Assembly (NCBI RefSeq): GCF_019972295.1
Contig: NZ_BLJA01000001.1
Coordinates: 1-64,000, forward strand
Reading direction: 5' to 3'
Source of the DNA: Geobacter sp. AOG2
GTDB lineage: Bacteria > Desulfobacterota > Desulfuromonadia > Geobacterales > Pseudopelobacteraceae
Length of the DNA: 64,000 bases
Notes under the pieces: generated by a model
Databases searched by the model: none
What the model was told of the DNA's origin: nothing
Seen by the model: the letters and a program-made list of their open reading frames with translations, nothing else
Position numbers and translations under genes: made by a program
Shown: piece after piece, positions 18,752 through 28,284 of the stretch
How the letters are laid out: every line of letters starts with the position of its first letter
Position numbering within the stretch: the first letter of the stretch is position 1

Positions 18752-19121
18752 GTGATGGGCTAACTATAGCCAAATTGACCAAAAAAGCAATTACCATCGT
18801 CACTTCGCCATGCTGAAGTTGACGGCACACCGGCCAATCGCCGGAAAATCTCGTAAAGCAGGCCGGCTTTATAAGTGGGCCAATTAACGGCAACTCGGTT
18901 GGGGGAGCCGCGAAAGGGAAACACTCCGTTGCAAAGCGCTAACGGAAATTGCGACCTTTTTACATCGAGGGCCCCCAAGGCACCTCCGATGCCTTGGGGG
19001 CTCCGTGAAGCGTCAGGACCAATGACAGCACTCTTGTCGCTTACCACTCTGCCAAACCAATCGCTCTGTCGTTTCCAGAGAGTCAACAGATGCTGCCGGG
19101 TTACATCCTGTGAAACAGCAC
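18752..19121. other. Intergenic region with a strong hairpin
   Basis: 370 bases between two minus-strand genes. Apart from the hairpin at 18971-19001 I see no coding sequence. The stretch 18880-18960 contains short paired segments (gccgcgaaaggg, caaagcgctaacgg) faintly recalling GEMM riboswitches, but conserved bases are missing and I do not call one. The promoter of the sensor kinase must lie in the right part of the 18752-18970 interval. Confidence 0.4.
18971..19001 (-). terminator. Strong hairpin, probable terminator after the DUF1318 gene
   Basis: Perfect 12-bp stem GCCCCCAAGGCA / TGCCTTGGGGGC with a 7-base loop. On the minus strand it lies about 120 bases after the lipoprotein stop and is followed by CTCGATGTAAAAAGG, so there is no immediate T-run. 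It may act as a terminator or a 3'-end stabiliser. Confidence 0.45.
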
Positions 19122-19778
19122 CTATTTCTGCACCCATTTGCCGTTCTGCAACTGCATCCACCAGCCCGCTTTTGCTGATTCGCGTCTTGTTTCGGCATAT
19201 GTCGCGGCTGCTTTGCCCATGGTCTGATCAAGCGCGGCCTTCGTTGCTTCCTGCTTGGTCACTTTCAGTATGGCCTTTGCCATGCCGCCGATGATCGTCT
19301 TGCGATTCCTGTTTTCCGCGCCGACCAACGCTTCGTCTTGAGCGGACATCTTTGCTTTATCCCGCACCGAGACCAGCCCCTGGCTTGTCAATCCGACCGC
19401 CCCGCTGTCAAAAAGGGCCGCCAGGGCGGACTGTCTCTGGCTCATTTCGGCATAAGCGGCGGCAACCTCAGGCATGCTTCCCAATTCTATGGCCAGATCA
19501 TCGCCATTTTCGGCGGCCTGGGCAACAGCGGTGAAGGATAACTCCGGCAACCTGTCCGGCAGGCTGCTCTGGGGTCCCGGTTGCGACACTTTTGGTTCCA
19601 CAGCCGGTTGTTTTCCAGCATTCGGCACATTTTGCCCCTCTTTTTTCAAGAGTATTTCGTCAAGCGATTTATACGCATCCTTCACCGCTTTTTCAGGAAA
19701 ATAGACATTCACGGTGATGATCGCACAGGAAACCAAAAGTCCGCATCCCACAGCCAACAACCATTTCAAAGATTTCAT
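19122..19778 (-). CDS. DUF1318 (YdbL-like) lipoprotein
   Basis: 218 residues with a lipoprotein signal: hydrophobic 7-17 then LVSC, with Cys18 the likely lipidated residue. The mature start 'CAIITVNVYFPEKAVKDAYK' is followed by a Pro/Gln-rich linker (about 50-75) and an alpha-helical DUF1318 domain ending 'SAKAGWWMQLQNGKWVQK'. YdbL of E. coli is a periplasmic partner of the YdbH-YnbE bridge that affects outer-membrane lipid balance. Here the gene lies 39 bases after the AsmA/YdbH-like gene in the same direction with its own ribosome site (GGGAGGATGGGAG), so a joint role is likely (inference). No separate ynbE-like gene is present. Confidence 0.75.
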   Translation of the reverse strand: MKSLKWLLAVGCGLLVSCAIITVNVYFPEKAVKDAYKSLDEILLKKEGQNVPNAGKQPAVEPKVSQPGPQSSLPDRLPELSFTAVAQAAENGDDLAIELGSMPEVAAAYAEMSQRQSALAALFDSGAVGLTSQGLVSVRDKAKMSAQDEALVGAENRNRKTIIGGMAKAILKVTKQEATKAALDQTMGKAAATYAETRRESAKAGWWMQLQNGKWVQK

Positions 19779-19817
19779 CTCCCATCCTCCCTTTTGAGTG
19801 TACGTATCCGATCCAGG

Positions 19818-22800
19818 TTATTCGGCCCACTTGAATTCCGTTGCCGGTGCAGCGTCGGAGGGGGCTTCCTTTCCGGCCGCCCCCTTGCCGCGCACCGTTG
19901 CCTCTTTGATGGAATTCAGCAGATGATCCAGGGCGATCCGATTCTGGCTGGGGGCGATAGAGACACTCAGGTCCCGGACCCCGAAAAAATTCGTATGCGA
20001 GATACCCAGGCTGTCAAAGCTCAGAAAACCATCTTCAAGGACCGCCTTTATACCTGCATGGTCATAGGGCCTGTCGGAACTGAAAAAGAACCCGCTCAGT
20101 TTTTTCCCCGACAGGCGCTGGAGAAACTCCTTGCTGACAAGCATCTTTTCACCGGAGGTCTCCCGCGCCCAAAATTCGGTAAAGCCGGTTATCCCTGAAA
20201 GTGACGTGCCGCTTCCCTGAATGCTCACTATTCCGTCGATTCTGCCGGATATGTAGCCTGCAATAGCGGGAAAGGCTTTACATATCTGCACCAGGCTGAG
20301 ATCGTTGAACAGTATGTCACCGCGATAGAATACTCCATTTTGTGTCGTAATGAACCCTTTGCCCAACAGAGCGCCTTCATAGAGTGAAGAGTCGAGAGAG
20401 ATGATTTCAGTGACACCCCTATCCGCTCTCAACCTGATTTTTATCGAATCGGCACCTAAATTACCGAAACTGCAAGATGTTATGGTAATGGCGTCGCCTT
20501 TTCCCGCGGCCTGGCGAAGTTGCTTCACAAGGGTATCATAGTTCTGACGGTCAAAACGGGAAGAAGACAATGGCTTGACGGCGGTTGTACCTGCAAGATC
20601 AAGAGACAACGGCAGCACACCGTTGATACCCGTTACCTTTATTTTTTCCGTAGGGGCGTCAATGCCGATATTGGCAAGCGTAACTGCGCCATCGACAAGA
20701 ATTTTACCCTCCTGCAGGTTGACGCCGCCTTCTGCCGCGAGGCTCCCCTCAGCCGTTGCCTCCTGCATCCATCGCGGCAATAGATTGAGAAATGAGTCCA
20801 CAACATCCGTAAGCGATATTCTTGGCACCGTGAAGGCAATCCGCCCGTAGCGGTCCCGCAGAAAAGCATTCTCAAGAGCGCCACTGGCCTTGACGGCAAC
20901 ACCCTTTCCGGCAGTCAGCAGGACCTGGTTAATAACAAGCTTTTTGCCGGAGACCTCACTATCAACTTTAACCCCGGCGGATGAAAGAACCGTCTTGCCG
21001 GCTTTGCCGGTCACCGTAATATTTTTCCCGTTCGCCTCAATATGGCAGAAAAGGCCATTGGATAAGGAATAGGTGCCGGCGGCGGCAGCTTCCAGCACCC
21101 CTCCCGCACATGCCGTATCTCCCCGCAACCCGGCATAGGTAGTGATCCCGGCCAGTTGGATCCCTTTCGCGGTGCTGTTGAATACCACCTTGTCTTTCAG
21201 GGCAAAAGGGTTGAAAGCCGCGGTTCCCTGGATTGAACCACCCAGCAGAGCTGTCGTAAAATCCGCTTTGCCGCCTGATTTCGAAAATTGCGTGGTAATC
21301 CTGGAAGCGCCGACCTCTTTACCCTCCCAGACCGCCTTTGCCGCGGAAAGCTCTGCCGTCCCCTCCAACCATTTTGAGTTGGGATCGTAGGCATAAGCCC
21401 CCCTTATGTTTCCGGAAACCTTGTTCAGCACCATATCGCCACGGCGCACATTGCACTCGCGGAATTCCGCTTTTATCGGGTAGCGCACGGTTGCCGACGA
21501 AACATGTTTCACCGGTATCCCTGCCGAGAGATGTCCGATAGCCACCGATAAGTCTTTTGCCTTCACGGTGGCATTTTCCATAAGGCCGGTTCCATTCGCA
21601 TAGGATAATCTGCCGGTAAAGGAGACACCCTGACCCTTTGCGAATAATTCAGGTGAAAAGGCCGTAACGGTTTTGAAATGCCTATCGAGCGTGACCTTGA
21701 ACGGAGCATTAAGGGCCTCGAGAAATGCCCCCCCTTCGGATTGCGCCTGCGTGGCTTTTCCCGTTACCGTCAGGTGATCGCCTGTGCCGGAAATCGTGGC
21801 GGCGGCGTACAGATCCTTGAAAAAGAGCCGTTTATCCCGCATCAGCGACCCTTGGGAAAGCTCCAGGCGTCCCTTGGCGGAAAGGATTCCGTCAACGGCA
21901 TTGCCCGCCAGATGCACAAAACCCTTCCCCAACCTGCCGCCGACCACCATTTTTCCCTGCTCCAACGCTGGGATCAATGGGGCAATCTTACCGAGATCAA
22001 TTTCATCCGAATCGATAGTGATCTCGAAATCTTTGGCCCGCTTCAGTTCCCTCACACTGGCGGAGGCGCGGCAGGCGAGCAATTCGTTCAGATGCACTGC
22101 GAGATTTTCGATGGTGAGACGATCCTCGCGCATATCATAGTCGGCGAGAAGAGAGACTTTACCGTTGAAGGCGCTACCCCTTCCGGCTGCGGCCATCACC
22201 GTAGAACTGAAACTCATTTCCCCCGAGCTGCGGATTTTCCCTTTCCTGAGGCCTACGGACAGCCGGAGTCTGGCAGTACCCTTTTCCGGCAGGTACCCGC
22301 TTTTGCTCTTCACCACGTCGGAGAGGCTTTTAAAGGATATGGAGGAAGACGACACCGCCATCTCAAACTCGGGGTCTTTGCCCAGCCGCACCTTTCCGGA
22401 CAGGGCATAATGGTTTCGGCCCGGGTCATCGAACTCCAGGCCGATCCCCGATTTTTCCGACCCTTTCGTTGCAAGGTTCGAAATATTCAGGGCCAGGCCG
22501 GCAAAGGTTTGATCGTTTATCTGCAACGTTCCCTTGGTCATGGAGAGGTTACGAATGAACAGTTCGGCGGGAGAAGGTTTCGAAGATGAAAACTTCCGTT
22601 GCAGTTGGCTGAAATTCCAGGCACCGTCACGGTTTCGCCGCAAGGTTACGGTAATTCCCTCCACGGCAATTTTCTCAAAGATTCTCTTGCCGGACAGCAA
22701 CGTAAACCACAGTGGTTTTACCATAATCGAATCGACAGACAGGAGCTTGGACGGCGGGAAGCCCTCCGGATTGGCGAGAGACAAGCCCTCCAGGTGCAGA

Positions 22801-23000
22801 GCGCCATCCGAAACGGAGACCTTTTCGATGTGGACAGGCTGGCCCAGGGCATGAGAAAGCATCTGGGAAATATGTGATGCGGCCTGGGGGGTGGCAAGGT
22901 AGTATTTTAGAATTGCAGGAAGAGCTACTGCCAGGAGCGTAGCGGCAACAACGATGGCGAGCAGGATCTTTTTGTATGTTCCGGCATGTGAGTCTTCCAT
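19818..23000 (-). CDS. AsmA/YdbH-like inner-membrane-anchored protein
   Basis: 1060 residues: one N-terminal membrane anchor (about 11-32, ILLAIVVAATLLAVALPAI) followed by a very long, beta-rich, periplasmic region with the AsmA-type opening 'QPVHIEKVSVSDGALHLEGL' and many short repeated strand patterns. The C-terminal part ('AIAGYISGRIDGIVSIQGSG' to 'RDLSVSIAP') has the AsmA-like closing module. Proteins of this AsmA/TamB/YdbH class form hydrophobic grooves thought to carry phospholipids between the inner and outer membranes. The downstream DUF1318 lipoprotein supports assignment to the YdbH branch. The exact subfamily is not certain from sequence reading alone. Confidence 0.72.
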   Translation of the reverse strand: MEDSHAGTYKKILLAIVVAATLLAVALPAILKYYLATPQAASHISQMLSHALGQPVHIEKVSVSDGALHLEGLSLANPEGFPPSKLLSVDSIMVKPLWFTLLSGKRIFEKIAVEGITVTLRRNRDGAWNFSQLQRKFSSSKPSPAELFIRNLSMTKGTLQINDQTFAGLALNISNLATKGSEKSGIGLEFDDPGRNHYALSGKVRLGKDPEFEMAVSSSSISFKSLSDVVKSKSGYLPEKGTARLRLSVGLRKGKIRSSGEMSFSSTVMAAAGRGSAFNGKVSLLADYDMREDRLTIENLAVHLNELLACRASASVRELKRAKDFEITIDSDEIDLGKIAPLIPALEQGKMVVGGRLGKGFVHLAGNAVDGILSAKGRLELSQGSLMRDKRLFFKDLYAAATISGTGDHLTVTGKATQAQSEGGAFLEALNAPFKVTLDRHFKTVTAFSPELFAKGQGVSFTGRLSYANGTGLMENATVKAKDLSVAIGHLSAGIPVKHVSSATVRYPIKAEFRECNVRRGDMVLNKVSGNIRGAYAYDPNSKWLEGTAELSAAKAVWEGKEVGASRITTQFSKSGGKADFTTALLGGSIQGTAAFNPFALKDKVVFNSTAKGIQLAGITTYAGLRGDTACAGGVLEAAAAGTYSLSNGLFCHIEANGKNITVTGKAGKTVLSSAGVKVDSEVSGKKLVINQVLLTAGKGVAVKASGALENAFLRDRYGRIAFTVPRISLTDVVDSFLNLLPRWMQEATAEGSLAAEGGVNLQEGKILVDGAVTLANIGIDAPTEKIKVTGINGVLPLSLDLAGTTAVKPLSSSRFDRQNYDTLVKQLRQAAGKGDAITITSCSFGNLGADSIKIRLRADRGVTEIISLDSSLYEGALLGKGFITTQNGVFYRGDILFNDLSLVQICKAFPAIAGYISGRIDGIVSIQGSGTSLSGITGFTEFWARETSGEKMLVSKEFLQRLSGKKLSGFFFSSDRPYDHAGIKAVLEDGFLSFDSLGISHTNFFGVRDLSVSIAPSQNRIALDHLLNSIKEATVRGKGAAGKEAPSDAAPATEFKWAE

Positions 23001-23054
23001 GGGGAAATATATCCTGGAAAGGTTGTTACCGGCAGGGTTCCGGGCTTTTTGCCG

Positions 23055-23236
23055 TTACTCGGTCCACGGGTCTGAAGGGCCACGCCGTTGCGTAATAATT
23101 GTAGTGCCGATCTGAAAATTATCAACAACAAGAAATACGGCGATGATGACGGCGGCAAGGATCCCATGGAGCGGGTCCTGCCCGTAATACCGTTTCAGGG
23201 CTGATCTCGCGTGCCGTCCGGTTAATCCGTTGTCAT
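23055..23236 (-). pseudogene. Possible small membrane protein frame without a usable start
   Basis: On the minus strand the frame ending TAA at 23055 reads 'SALKRYYGQDPLHG', then a membrane-like segment 'ILAAVIIAVFLVVDNFQIG', then 'TTIITQRRGPSDPWTE'. It looks coding rather than random. The frame is open up to 23288 but contains no ATG, GTG or TTG. An ATG at 23236 lies in another frame and hits a stop after four codons, so one indel would restore a start. It lies between cobA/hemD and the AsmA-like gene, in the same direction. It could be a frameshifted gene, a non-canonical start, or chance. Confidence 0.3.
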
Positions 23237-23263
23237 AATTCCAACAACAAAACGGACAGCACC

Positions 23264-24805
23264 CTAGCGGGGAGAATGGAAGTGGCGTTCAATCTCTTCG
23301 GTGAGGCATTCCAGTGTGGAACGGGCAGGTTCGATGTCCACCTTGAGCCCCAGTTCGCGGCAGGTTTTCGAGGTAATGGCGCCGATACTGGCCACCGCCA
23401 CCCCCTTCAGCATGTCCACCAGGAGGTCGCTGCCCAACATGCGGGCCAGGTTGTGGACCGTGGACGACGAGGTGAAGGTGATGCAATCGACGGTGCGCTT
23501 TTCAAGGGCGAAGAGCGCCTCGGGCGGCAGCCGGTCCGGCATCACGTTACAATACGCCACCGGGCTGTCTATCCGGGCGCCCATGCGCTTCAGTTCGCAG
23601 GGGATGACCTCGCGGGCCTTGTCGGCACGGGGGAACAGGACCCTGGCGCCGCTCATTGCCAGCTTCCCGAACTCCGCCACCACCCCTTCCGCCTTATAAT
23701 CAGAGGGCACGAGGTCGGGGCTGATACCAAAAGCGCGGATCGCCTCGGCCGTCTTCGGCCCCACCGCGCAGACCCGGCAGGTCCCAAGGGCCCTGGCATC
23801 CAGCCCAAGCGCGGCAAGACGCTGGAAAAACCGGCGCACCCCGTTGACCGAGGTCAGCACCAGCCAGTCATAGCCGCCGATACCCCGAATGGCGGCATCC
23901 AAAGGTTCCCAGGATTCCGGGTCCACCAGTTTGATGGTAGGGCACTCCAGGACCACGGCCCCGCGGTCCGCCAGCATGGCGGCAAATTCTCCGGCTTGGT
24001 CGGCGGCGCGGGTCACCAGGATCTTACGGCCGAACAGCGGACGGTTGTCGAACCACGCCAGTTTGTCTCTCAGGCCGACCACCTCGCCGACGATGGTCAC
24101 GGCCGGCGGCTTGAAACCAATGGCCTCCGCCCGGTCGGCGATGTCGGCCAGGGTGCCGGTCAAAACCTGCTGGGTCGGCGCCGTTCCCCAGCGCACCAGC
24201 GCCACGGGCGTCCGGGGACTCCTGCCGTGCCGCAGCAAACGCTCCATGTTGCTCCGCAGGGTGGTGATCCCCATGTAAAAGACCACCGTGCCGTTACCCA
24301 GGGAGAGGCGGTCCCAGTCGATGGCCGACTCGCTCTTGTCCTTCCCCTCATGACCGGTGACGAAGGCCACCGAGGTGGTGAAATTACGGTGGGTCAGGGG
24401 GATGCCGCTATAGGCCGCCGCACCCAGGGCGGCGGTAACCCCCGGCACGATCCGGAAGGGTATCCCGGCCTCGCTCAGCGCCTCGCACTCCTCGCCGCCC
24501 CGCCCGAAGACGAAGGGGTCGCCCCCCTTGAGCCGGACCACGACCTTCCCCTCGCGCCCCTTTTCCACCAGCAGGCGGTTGATCTCCTCCTGATCCTGAT
24601 TATGGCGGCCGCCGATCTTGCCGGCGTAGATCAGCTCCGCATCATCCGGCGCATGGGCCAGGAGCTGCTCGTTGGCCAGGTAGTCGTAGACCACAACCTG
24701 GGCCCGTTGCAGGCACTCCACCCCCTTGAGGGTGATCAGCCCCGGATCGCCGGGACCGGCTCCCACCAGGTACACCATGCCGGTATGACACGGGGCGTTG
24801 CTCAT
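23264..24805 (-). CDS. Fused uroporphyrinogen-III C-methyltransferase / uroporphyrinogen-III synthase
   Basis: 513 residues with two enzymes. The N-terminal SUMT/CobA domain (about 1-250) shows '[20 protein letters not shown]', '[19 protein letters not shown]' and 'GIPLTHRNF', and methylates uroporphyrinogen III to precorrin-2. The C-terminal HemD-type domain (about 255-505) cyclises hydroxymethylbilane to uroporphyrinogen III. Both act in the cytoplasm at the branch between heme and siroheme/cobalamin. The fusion is usual in Geobacter and clostridia. The ATG overlaps the hemC stop by 4 bases, so the product of HemC is made beside its consumer. Confidence 0.93.
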   Translation of the reverse strand: MSNAPCHTGMVYLVGAGPGDPGLITLKGVECLQRAQVVVYDYLANEQLLAHAPDDAELIYAGKIGGRHNQDQEEINRLLVEKGREGKVVVRLKGGDPFVFGRGGEECEALSEAGIPFRIVPGVTAALGAAAYSGIPLTHRNFTTSVAFVTGHEGKDKSESAIDWDRLSLGNGTVVFYMGITTLRSNMERLLRHGRSPRTPVALVRWGTAPTQQVLTGTLADIADRAEAIGFKPPAVTIVGEVVGLRDKLAWFDNRPLFGRKILVTRAADQAGEFAAMLADRGAVVLECPTIKLVDPESWEPLDAAIRGIGGYDWLVLTSVNGVRRFFQRLAALGLDARALGTCRVCAVGPKTAEAIRAFGISPDLVPSDYKAEGVVAEFGKLAMSGARVLFPRADKAREVIPCELKRMGARIDSPVAYCNVMPDRLPPEALFALEKRTVDCITFTSSSTVHNLARMLGSDLLVDMLKGVAVASIGAITSKTCRELGLKVDIEPARSTLECLTEEIERHFHSPR

Positions 24806-25752
24806 GGGTGTGCAGGGGAAGCGATCTCTCTCTGGTAGACCTCTTCAAGGATCGCCTTGCCTCCCTCGCCGAGGAGTTGGTCGGCCAACTGGATACCCAG
24901 CTTTTCGCATTCGGCGACCGGGCCGCTGACCTCGCCCCGCACGGAACGCTGGCCGTCAACCGCCGCGATGAAACCGACCAGGCGCAAGACCCCGCCGGAT
25001 ACGGTGCCGTGGGCCGCGATGGGCACCTGGCAGCCGCCTTCGCAACGTTTCAGCAGGGCGCGTTCGGCCCGCACCGCATAGCTGGTGTCGGGATGGTTGA
25101 AGAAATCGATGGTTTCCGTGATCACGGCGTCGTCCAGACGGCACTCGATCCCCAGCGCCCCCTGGCCGATGGCCGGGATGGAGAGGTCCGTGTCCAGGTA
25201 TTCGCCGACCTTTTCGGTGAAACCGAGCCGTTTCAGACCGGCTGCGGCCAGGATGACGGCATCCAGGTTATCGTCTTCCAGCTTGCGGATGCGGGTTTCC
25301 ACGTTGCCGCGGATGATGACCATCTGCAGGTCGGGGCGCACCTTCAAAAGCTGGGCCTGGCGGCGCAGGGCGCTGGTGCCGATGCGGGCGCCCTGGGGCA
25401 GTTCGCTGAACCTGACGTTGCGGGAGATGACGGCGTCGCGCGGGTCCTCGCGCTCGGTGATGCAGTGCAGCCCCAGCCCTTCCGGGAAGTCGGTGGGCAC
25501 ATCCTTCATGCTGTGCACGGCGATGTCGATCTCCCCGCGCAGCATGGCCTCTTCGATCTCCTTGACGAACAGTCCCTTGCCGCCGACCTGGGCCAGGGGC
25601 ACATCAAGGATCTTGTCGCCGATGGTCTTGATCTTGGTCAGGGTGACCTCCATGCCGGGATAGCGCTTCTCCAGCTCGGATTTGACCCAGTTGGCCTGCC
25701 AGAGGGCCAATTGACTGGCGCGGGTACCGATGCGTAACTGTTTGGGGGGCAT
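24802..25752 (-). CDS. hemC: Hydroxymethylbilane synthase (porphobilinogen deaminase)
   Basis: 316-residue cytoplasmic enzyme that joins four porphobilinogens into hydroxymethylbilane. Signature residues: 'IGTRASQLALWQANW' at the N-terminus, 'AVHSMKDVP' with catalytic Asp, 'RIGTSALRRQAQLL', 'RGNVETR', and CEGGCQVP, whose Cys carries the dipyrromethane cofactor. It overlaps the downstream cobA/hemD by 4 bases. Upstream, the sfsA gene and a 280-bp repeat separate it from hemA, with which it is often contiguous in related genomes. Confidence 0.96.
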   Translation of the reverse strand: MPPKQLRIGTRASQLALWQANWVKSELEKRYPGMEVTLTKIKTIGDKILDVPLAQVGGKGLFVKEIEEAMLRGEIDIAVHSMKDVPTDFPEGLGLHCITEREDPRDAVISRNVRFSELPQGARIGTSALRRQAQLLKVRPDLQMVIIRGNVETRIRKLEDDNLDAVILAAAGLKRLGFTEKVGEYLDTDLSIPAIGQGALGIECRLDDAVITETIDFFNHPDTSYAVRAERALLKRCEGGCQVPIAAHGTVSGGVLRLVGFIAAVDGQRSVRGEVSGPVAECEKLGIQLADQLLGEGGKAILEEVYQREIASPAHP

Positions 25753-25809
25753 AATCTGTCTCCATTCACGGGAAATTCAAACGTTCACTGCTTTAAAAAT
25801 TAACATCTG

Positions 25810-25920
25810 CCACAGAGACACGGAGACGCGGAGGTTCACAGAGAAAGGCGAAACGTTTTTCGGGAAAAGCAAAATCCTGCCTTTTGGCCTGCATTGTTCT
25901 TCCGCTTTTCTCTCCCTGTG
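25810..25920. repeat. Purine-rich inverted-repeat element (CACAGAGACACGGAG type)
   Basis: Starts CCACAGAGACACGGAGACGC and has an inner arm CACAGAGAAAGGCG (near 25838) with an imperfect inverse ending TTTTCTCTCCCTGTG at 25920. Short 'cacagagacacagag' elements of this style are scattered in many deltaproteobacterial genomes. No coding potential. It lies directly left of repeat copy R2. Confidence 0.4.
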
Positions 25921-25928
25921 TCAGATTG

Positions 25929-26208
25929 AGGTTGTTCAAAAATAGTCAGATCGTCGCACCCGCAGAAGGCCCTGCGGAGGCAGGCCCTCTCTCTATCTCT
26001 CCCCCAGAGGGGGAGAGCATGCCTTGCCCTCTCCCTATGGGAGAGGGATTGGGTGAGGGTTTGCAGCGCTACGCCGCACAAAAGGGGCTTTCGAGGACGG
26101 CGGCGTATAATTATGCGTGAGCATAATTATCGGTGACGGAGCCATAGCGTAGTCATCCCGTTTAGCGGGACGCCGATAGGCGCTAAGATGGCTGTTTTTC
26201 AACAACCT
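25929..26208 (+). repeat. Interspersed inverted-repeat element, copy R2 (long form)
   Basis: 280 bp with the same ends as R1 (AGGTTGTTCAAAAATAGTC ... GGCTGTTTTTCAACAACCT). Three modules are embedded: a 'ccctctccc / gggagaggg' inverted segment (about 25985-26060), the 'cagcgctacgccgcac' core, and a long-form arm with the palindrome ATAATTATGC/GCATAATTAT and 'gtcatcccgt...acgggac'-type inverted pairs. The TAA stop codon of sfsA lies two bases beyond the right end, in the conserved CTCTTA flank. Confidence 0.85.
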
Positions 26209-26209
26209 C

Positions 26210-26902
26210 TTACACGACGACCGGCAACCGCTCCGTCAGCCTGATCTCCTCCGGCATCACCAGGGCCCGGTAGGCCAGGGCCTCCACGCCGTTATCCAGG
26301 GCCAGCCTGAGCAGCCGCCCGTACTCCGGGTCAATGGCGTCGGCCGGCGAAACCGAGTGGCCGTCCCCGCGCTGGACCGTGAAGAAGATCACGCCACGGT
26401 CCCCTTCCCCGACGACCCGCATCAACTCCCGCAGATGCTTCTGGCCGCGGGTGGTGACGGCATCCGGAAACAGCGCCCGGCCCCCTTCCACCAGGGTGAC
26501 GTTCTTGACCTCCACAAAGCAGCGTCCCTTTGCCCCTTCCAGGAGCAGGTCGATACGGCTGTGCTCGCCGTAGGGCACCTCGGGACGGATCGCCCCGTAT
26601 CCCTGCAACTCCGCCACCGTGCCGTCCTCGATCGCCTCCCGCGTCAGGCGGTTGGGCAGGGCGGTGTTGATGCCGGCCCAGAAGCCGTCGGCTTCCACCA
26701 GTTCCCAGGTAAAGGGATATTTGCGTCCCTCGTTGGCGCTGCGGGACAGGTACACCCGGCTGCCGGGAAGCGCACACCCCTTCATGCTGCCGGAATTGGG
26801 GCAGTGGGCGGTGATGACGGTGCCATCCTCCAGTTCCACATCCGCCAGGAAGCGCTTGTAGCGCCTGATCAGACGGCCTTCGACCAGCGGCGGCAATCTC
26901 AA
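26210..26902 (-). CDS. sfsA: SfsA family protein (sugar fermentation stimulation protein homologue)
   Basis: 230 residues matching SfsA: '[19 protein letters not shown]', '[20 protein letters not shown]', 'SRIDLLLEG', '[20 protein letters not shown]', '[11 protein letters not shown]'. The D...E-x-K arrangement (RIDLLL ... VEVK) is the PD-(D/E)XK-like nuclease core of the family; E. coli SfsA was described as a DNA-binding regulator of maltose genes, and its true role is unsettled. The start is a TTG (26902) with only a weak ACGGGG ribosome site; no ATG lies near. The stop codon falls at the edge of repeat R2. It sits between hemA and hemC in the same direction, with no obvious functional link. 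Confidence 0.88.
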   Translation of the reverse strand: MRLPPLVEGRLIRRYKRFLADVELEDGTVITAHCPNSGSMKGCALPGSRVYLSRSANEGRKYPFTWELVEADGFWAGINTALPNRLTREAIEDGTVAELQGYGAIRPEVPYGEHSRIDLLLEGAKGRCFVEVKNVTLVEGGRALFPDAVTTRGQKHLRELMRVVGEGDRGVIFFTVQRGDGHSVSPADAIDPEYGRLLRLALDNGVEALAYRALVMPEEIRLTERLPVVV

Positions 26903-26920
26903 GGCCCCGTGCCCCGTGCG

Positions 26921-28222
26921 CTAGGCTTCAAGTTCCAGCTCTTCGGCCTCTTCGAGAGCGGCTTCCAGCTCAAAGAGCTGCCGCAAGCCGTCCACGTACA
27001 GATCGACCCGCCCCCCTTGGCCGGCCTTCTTCAGCACCGTGGTGGGGGTATGGAGCAGTTTGTTCATCATGGCCATGGTCAGGGCTTCCAGGCGCTTTTC
27101 GGCGTCGGGCGGCAGGTCCTTCCAGTTGGCCAGGGTCTTTTCCAGTTCCGCCTTGCGGATCTCGTCGAAGTGATGGCGCAGGGCAACGATGGTGGGGGTT
27201 ACCTCCAGGGACGAAAGCCACTTGAAGAACTGGCCGATCTCCTGGTCGATGATCTCTTCGGCTTTCTCGGCCTCCAGGTTGCGCTGGGCCAGATTGGCCT
27301 GGACGATCTCCTGCAGGTTGTCCACCGTAAAGAGGTAGGCGTTCTCCAGGTCGTCCACCTTGGGGTCGATGTCCCGGGGCACGGCGATATCGATGAAGAA
27401 CATCGGCTTGAACCTGCGTCGCCTGATCACGTCCTCCACGTCCTTGGGGCCGATGATGACATGGGGCGCGCCGGTGGAGGAGAGGACGATGTCGGCCCGG
27501 TGGAGATGCTGGAACAACTCCTCGAAGGGCACCGCCTCGCCGCCGAACTCTTCGGCCAGCCGCTCGGCCCGTTCGAAGGTGCGGTTGGTCACCATCACGC
27601 CGCGGGCTCCGCTGTTCAGGAAATGCTTGGCGGCCAGCTCGCACATCTCGCCGGCGCCGATCAGCATCACGGTCTTGTCGGACAGGTTGCCCAGGATCTT
27701 CTTGGCCAGCTCCACCGCGGCAAAGGCCACGGAAACGGCCGAAGAAGCGATCTTGGTCTCGGTGCGCACCCGCTTGGCGACGGAAAAGGCCTTGTGGAGA
27801 AAACGGTTCAGGATGATGCCGGAGGATTTGTACTCGGCGGCGTACCCGTAGGAGGTCTTGATCTGGCCCAGGATCTGGGGTTCCCCCACGACCATGGAGT
27901 CCAGGCTTGACGCAACCCGGAAGACATGCCGGATGGCGGCTTCTGAGTGGTAGCTGTAGAGATGGGATTCGAGGGCTTCAAGCGGGATGTGATGGTAATC
28001 GGCCATGAAGCGCTTGATCCGGGCGATGCCGCCCGCGATGTCGCGGGTCGTGGCGTAGATCTCGACCCGGTTGCAGGTGGAGACGATCACCCCTTCGACG
28101 ATTTCGTCGAGGGAGACCAGCTCACGGAGCGGTTTCTCGATCAGGTTGGGCGAAAAGGCCACCTTTTCCCGTATCTCAACGGTTGCGGTCTTATGGGAGA
28201 GGCCAACGACGATAATATTCAT
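26921..28222 (-). CDS. hemA: Glutamyl-tRNA reductase
   Basis: First committed step of C5 tetrapyrrole synthesis: reduces Glu-tRNA(Glu) to glutamate-1-semialdehyde with NADPH. 433 residues with catalytic Cys in '[15 protein letters not shown]' (about 50), '[20 protein letters not shown]', '[10 protein letters not shown]', a Rossmann motif '[15 protein letters not shown]' and a C-terminal dimerisation region with an acidic tail. It starts [20 protein letters not shown], typical of the family. The preceding gene is ccsB, 62 bases upstream. Confidence 0.96.
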   Translation of the reverse strand: MNIIVVGLSHKTATVEIREKVAFSPNLIEKPLRELVSLDEIVEGVIVSTCNRVEIYATTRDIAGGIARIKRFMADYHHIPLEALESHLYSYHSEAAIRHVFRVASSLDSMVVGEPQILGQIKTSYGYAAEYKSSGIILNRFLHKAFSVAKRVRTETKIASSAVSVAFAAVELAKKILGNLSDKTVMLIGAGEMCELAAKHFLNSGARGVMVTNRTFERAERLAEEFGGEAVPFEELFQHLHRADIVLSSTGAPHVIIGPKDVEDVIRRRRFKPMFFIDIAVPRDIDPKVDDLENAYLFTVDNLQEIVQANLAQRNLEAEKAEEIIDQEIGQFFKWLSSLEVTPTIVALRHHFDEIRKAELEKTLANWKDLPPDAEKRLEALTMAMMNKLLHTPTTVLKKAGQGGRVDLYVDGLRQLFELEAALEEAEELELEA

Positions 28223-28284
28223 TCAGCACGCATTCCTTACAGCATGTGATATCTGCGGAAACGATGAGCCTGAGCCACGATATC

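Noticed and set aside
18880-18960. Faint GEMM-like stretch upstream of the DUF1318/kinase gap
   Set aside because: Only GAAA and CAAAGC pieces match, the invariant bases are missing, and the orientation does not suit a flanking gene.
23276-24838. 520-residue plus-strand open frame opposite cobA/hemD
   Set aside because: GC-rich shadow frame; the minus-strand protein has clear enzyme motifs.
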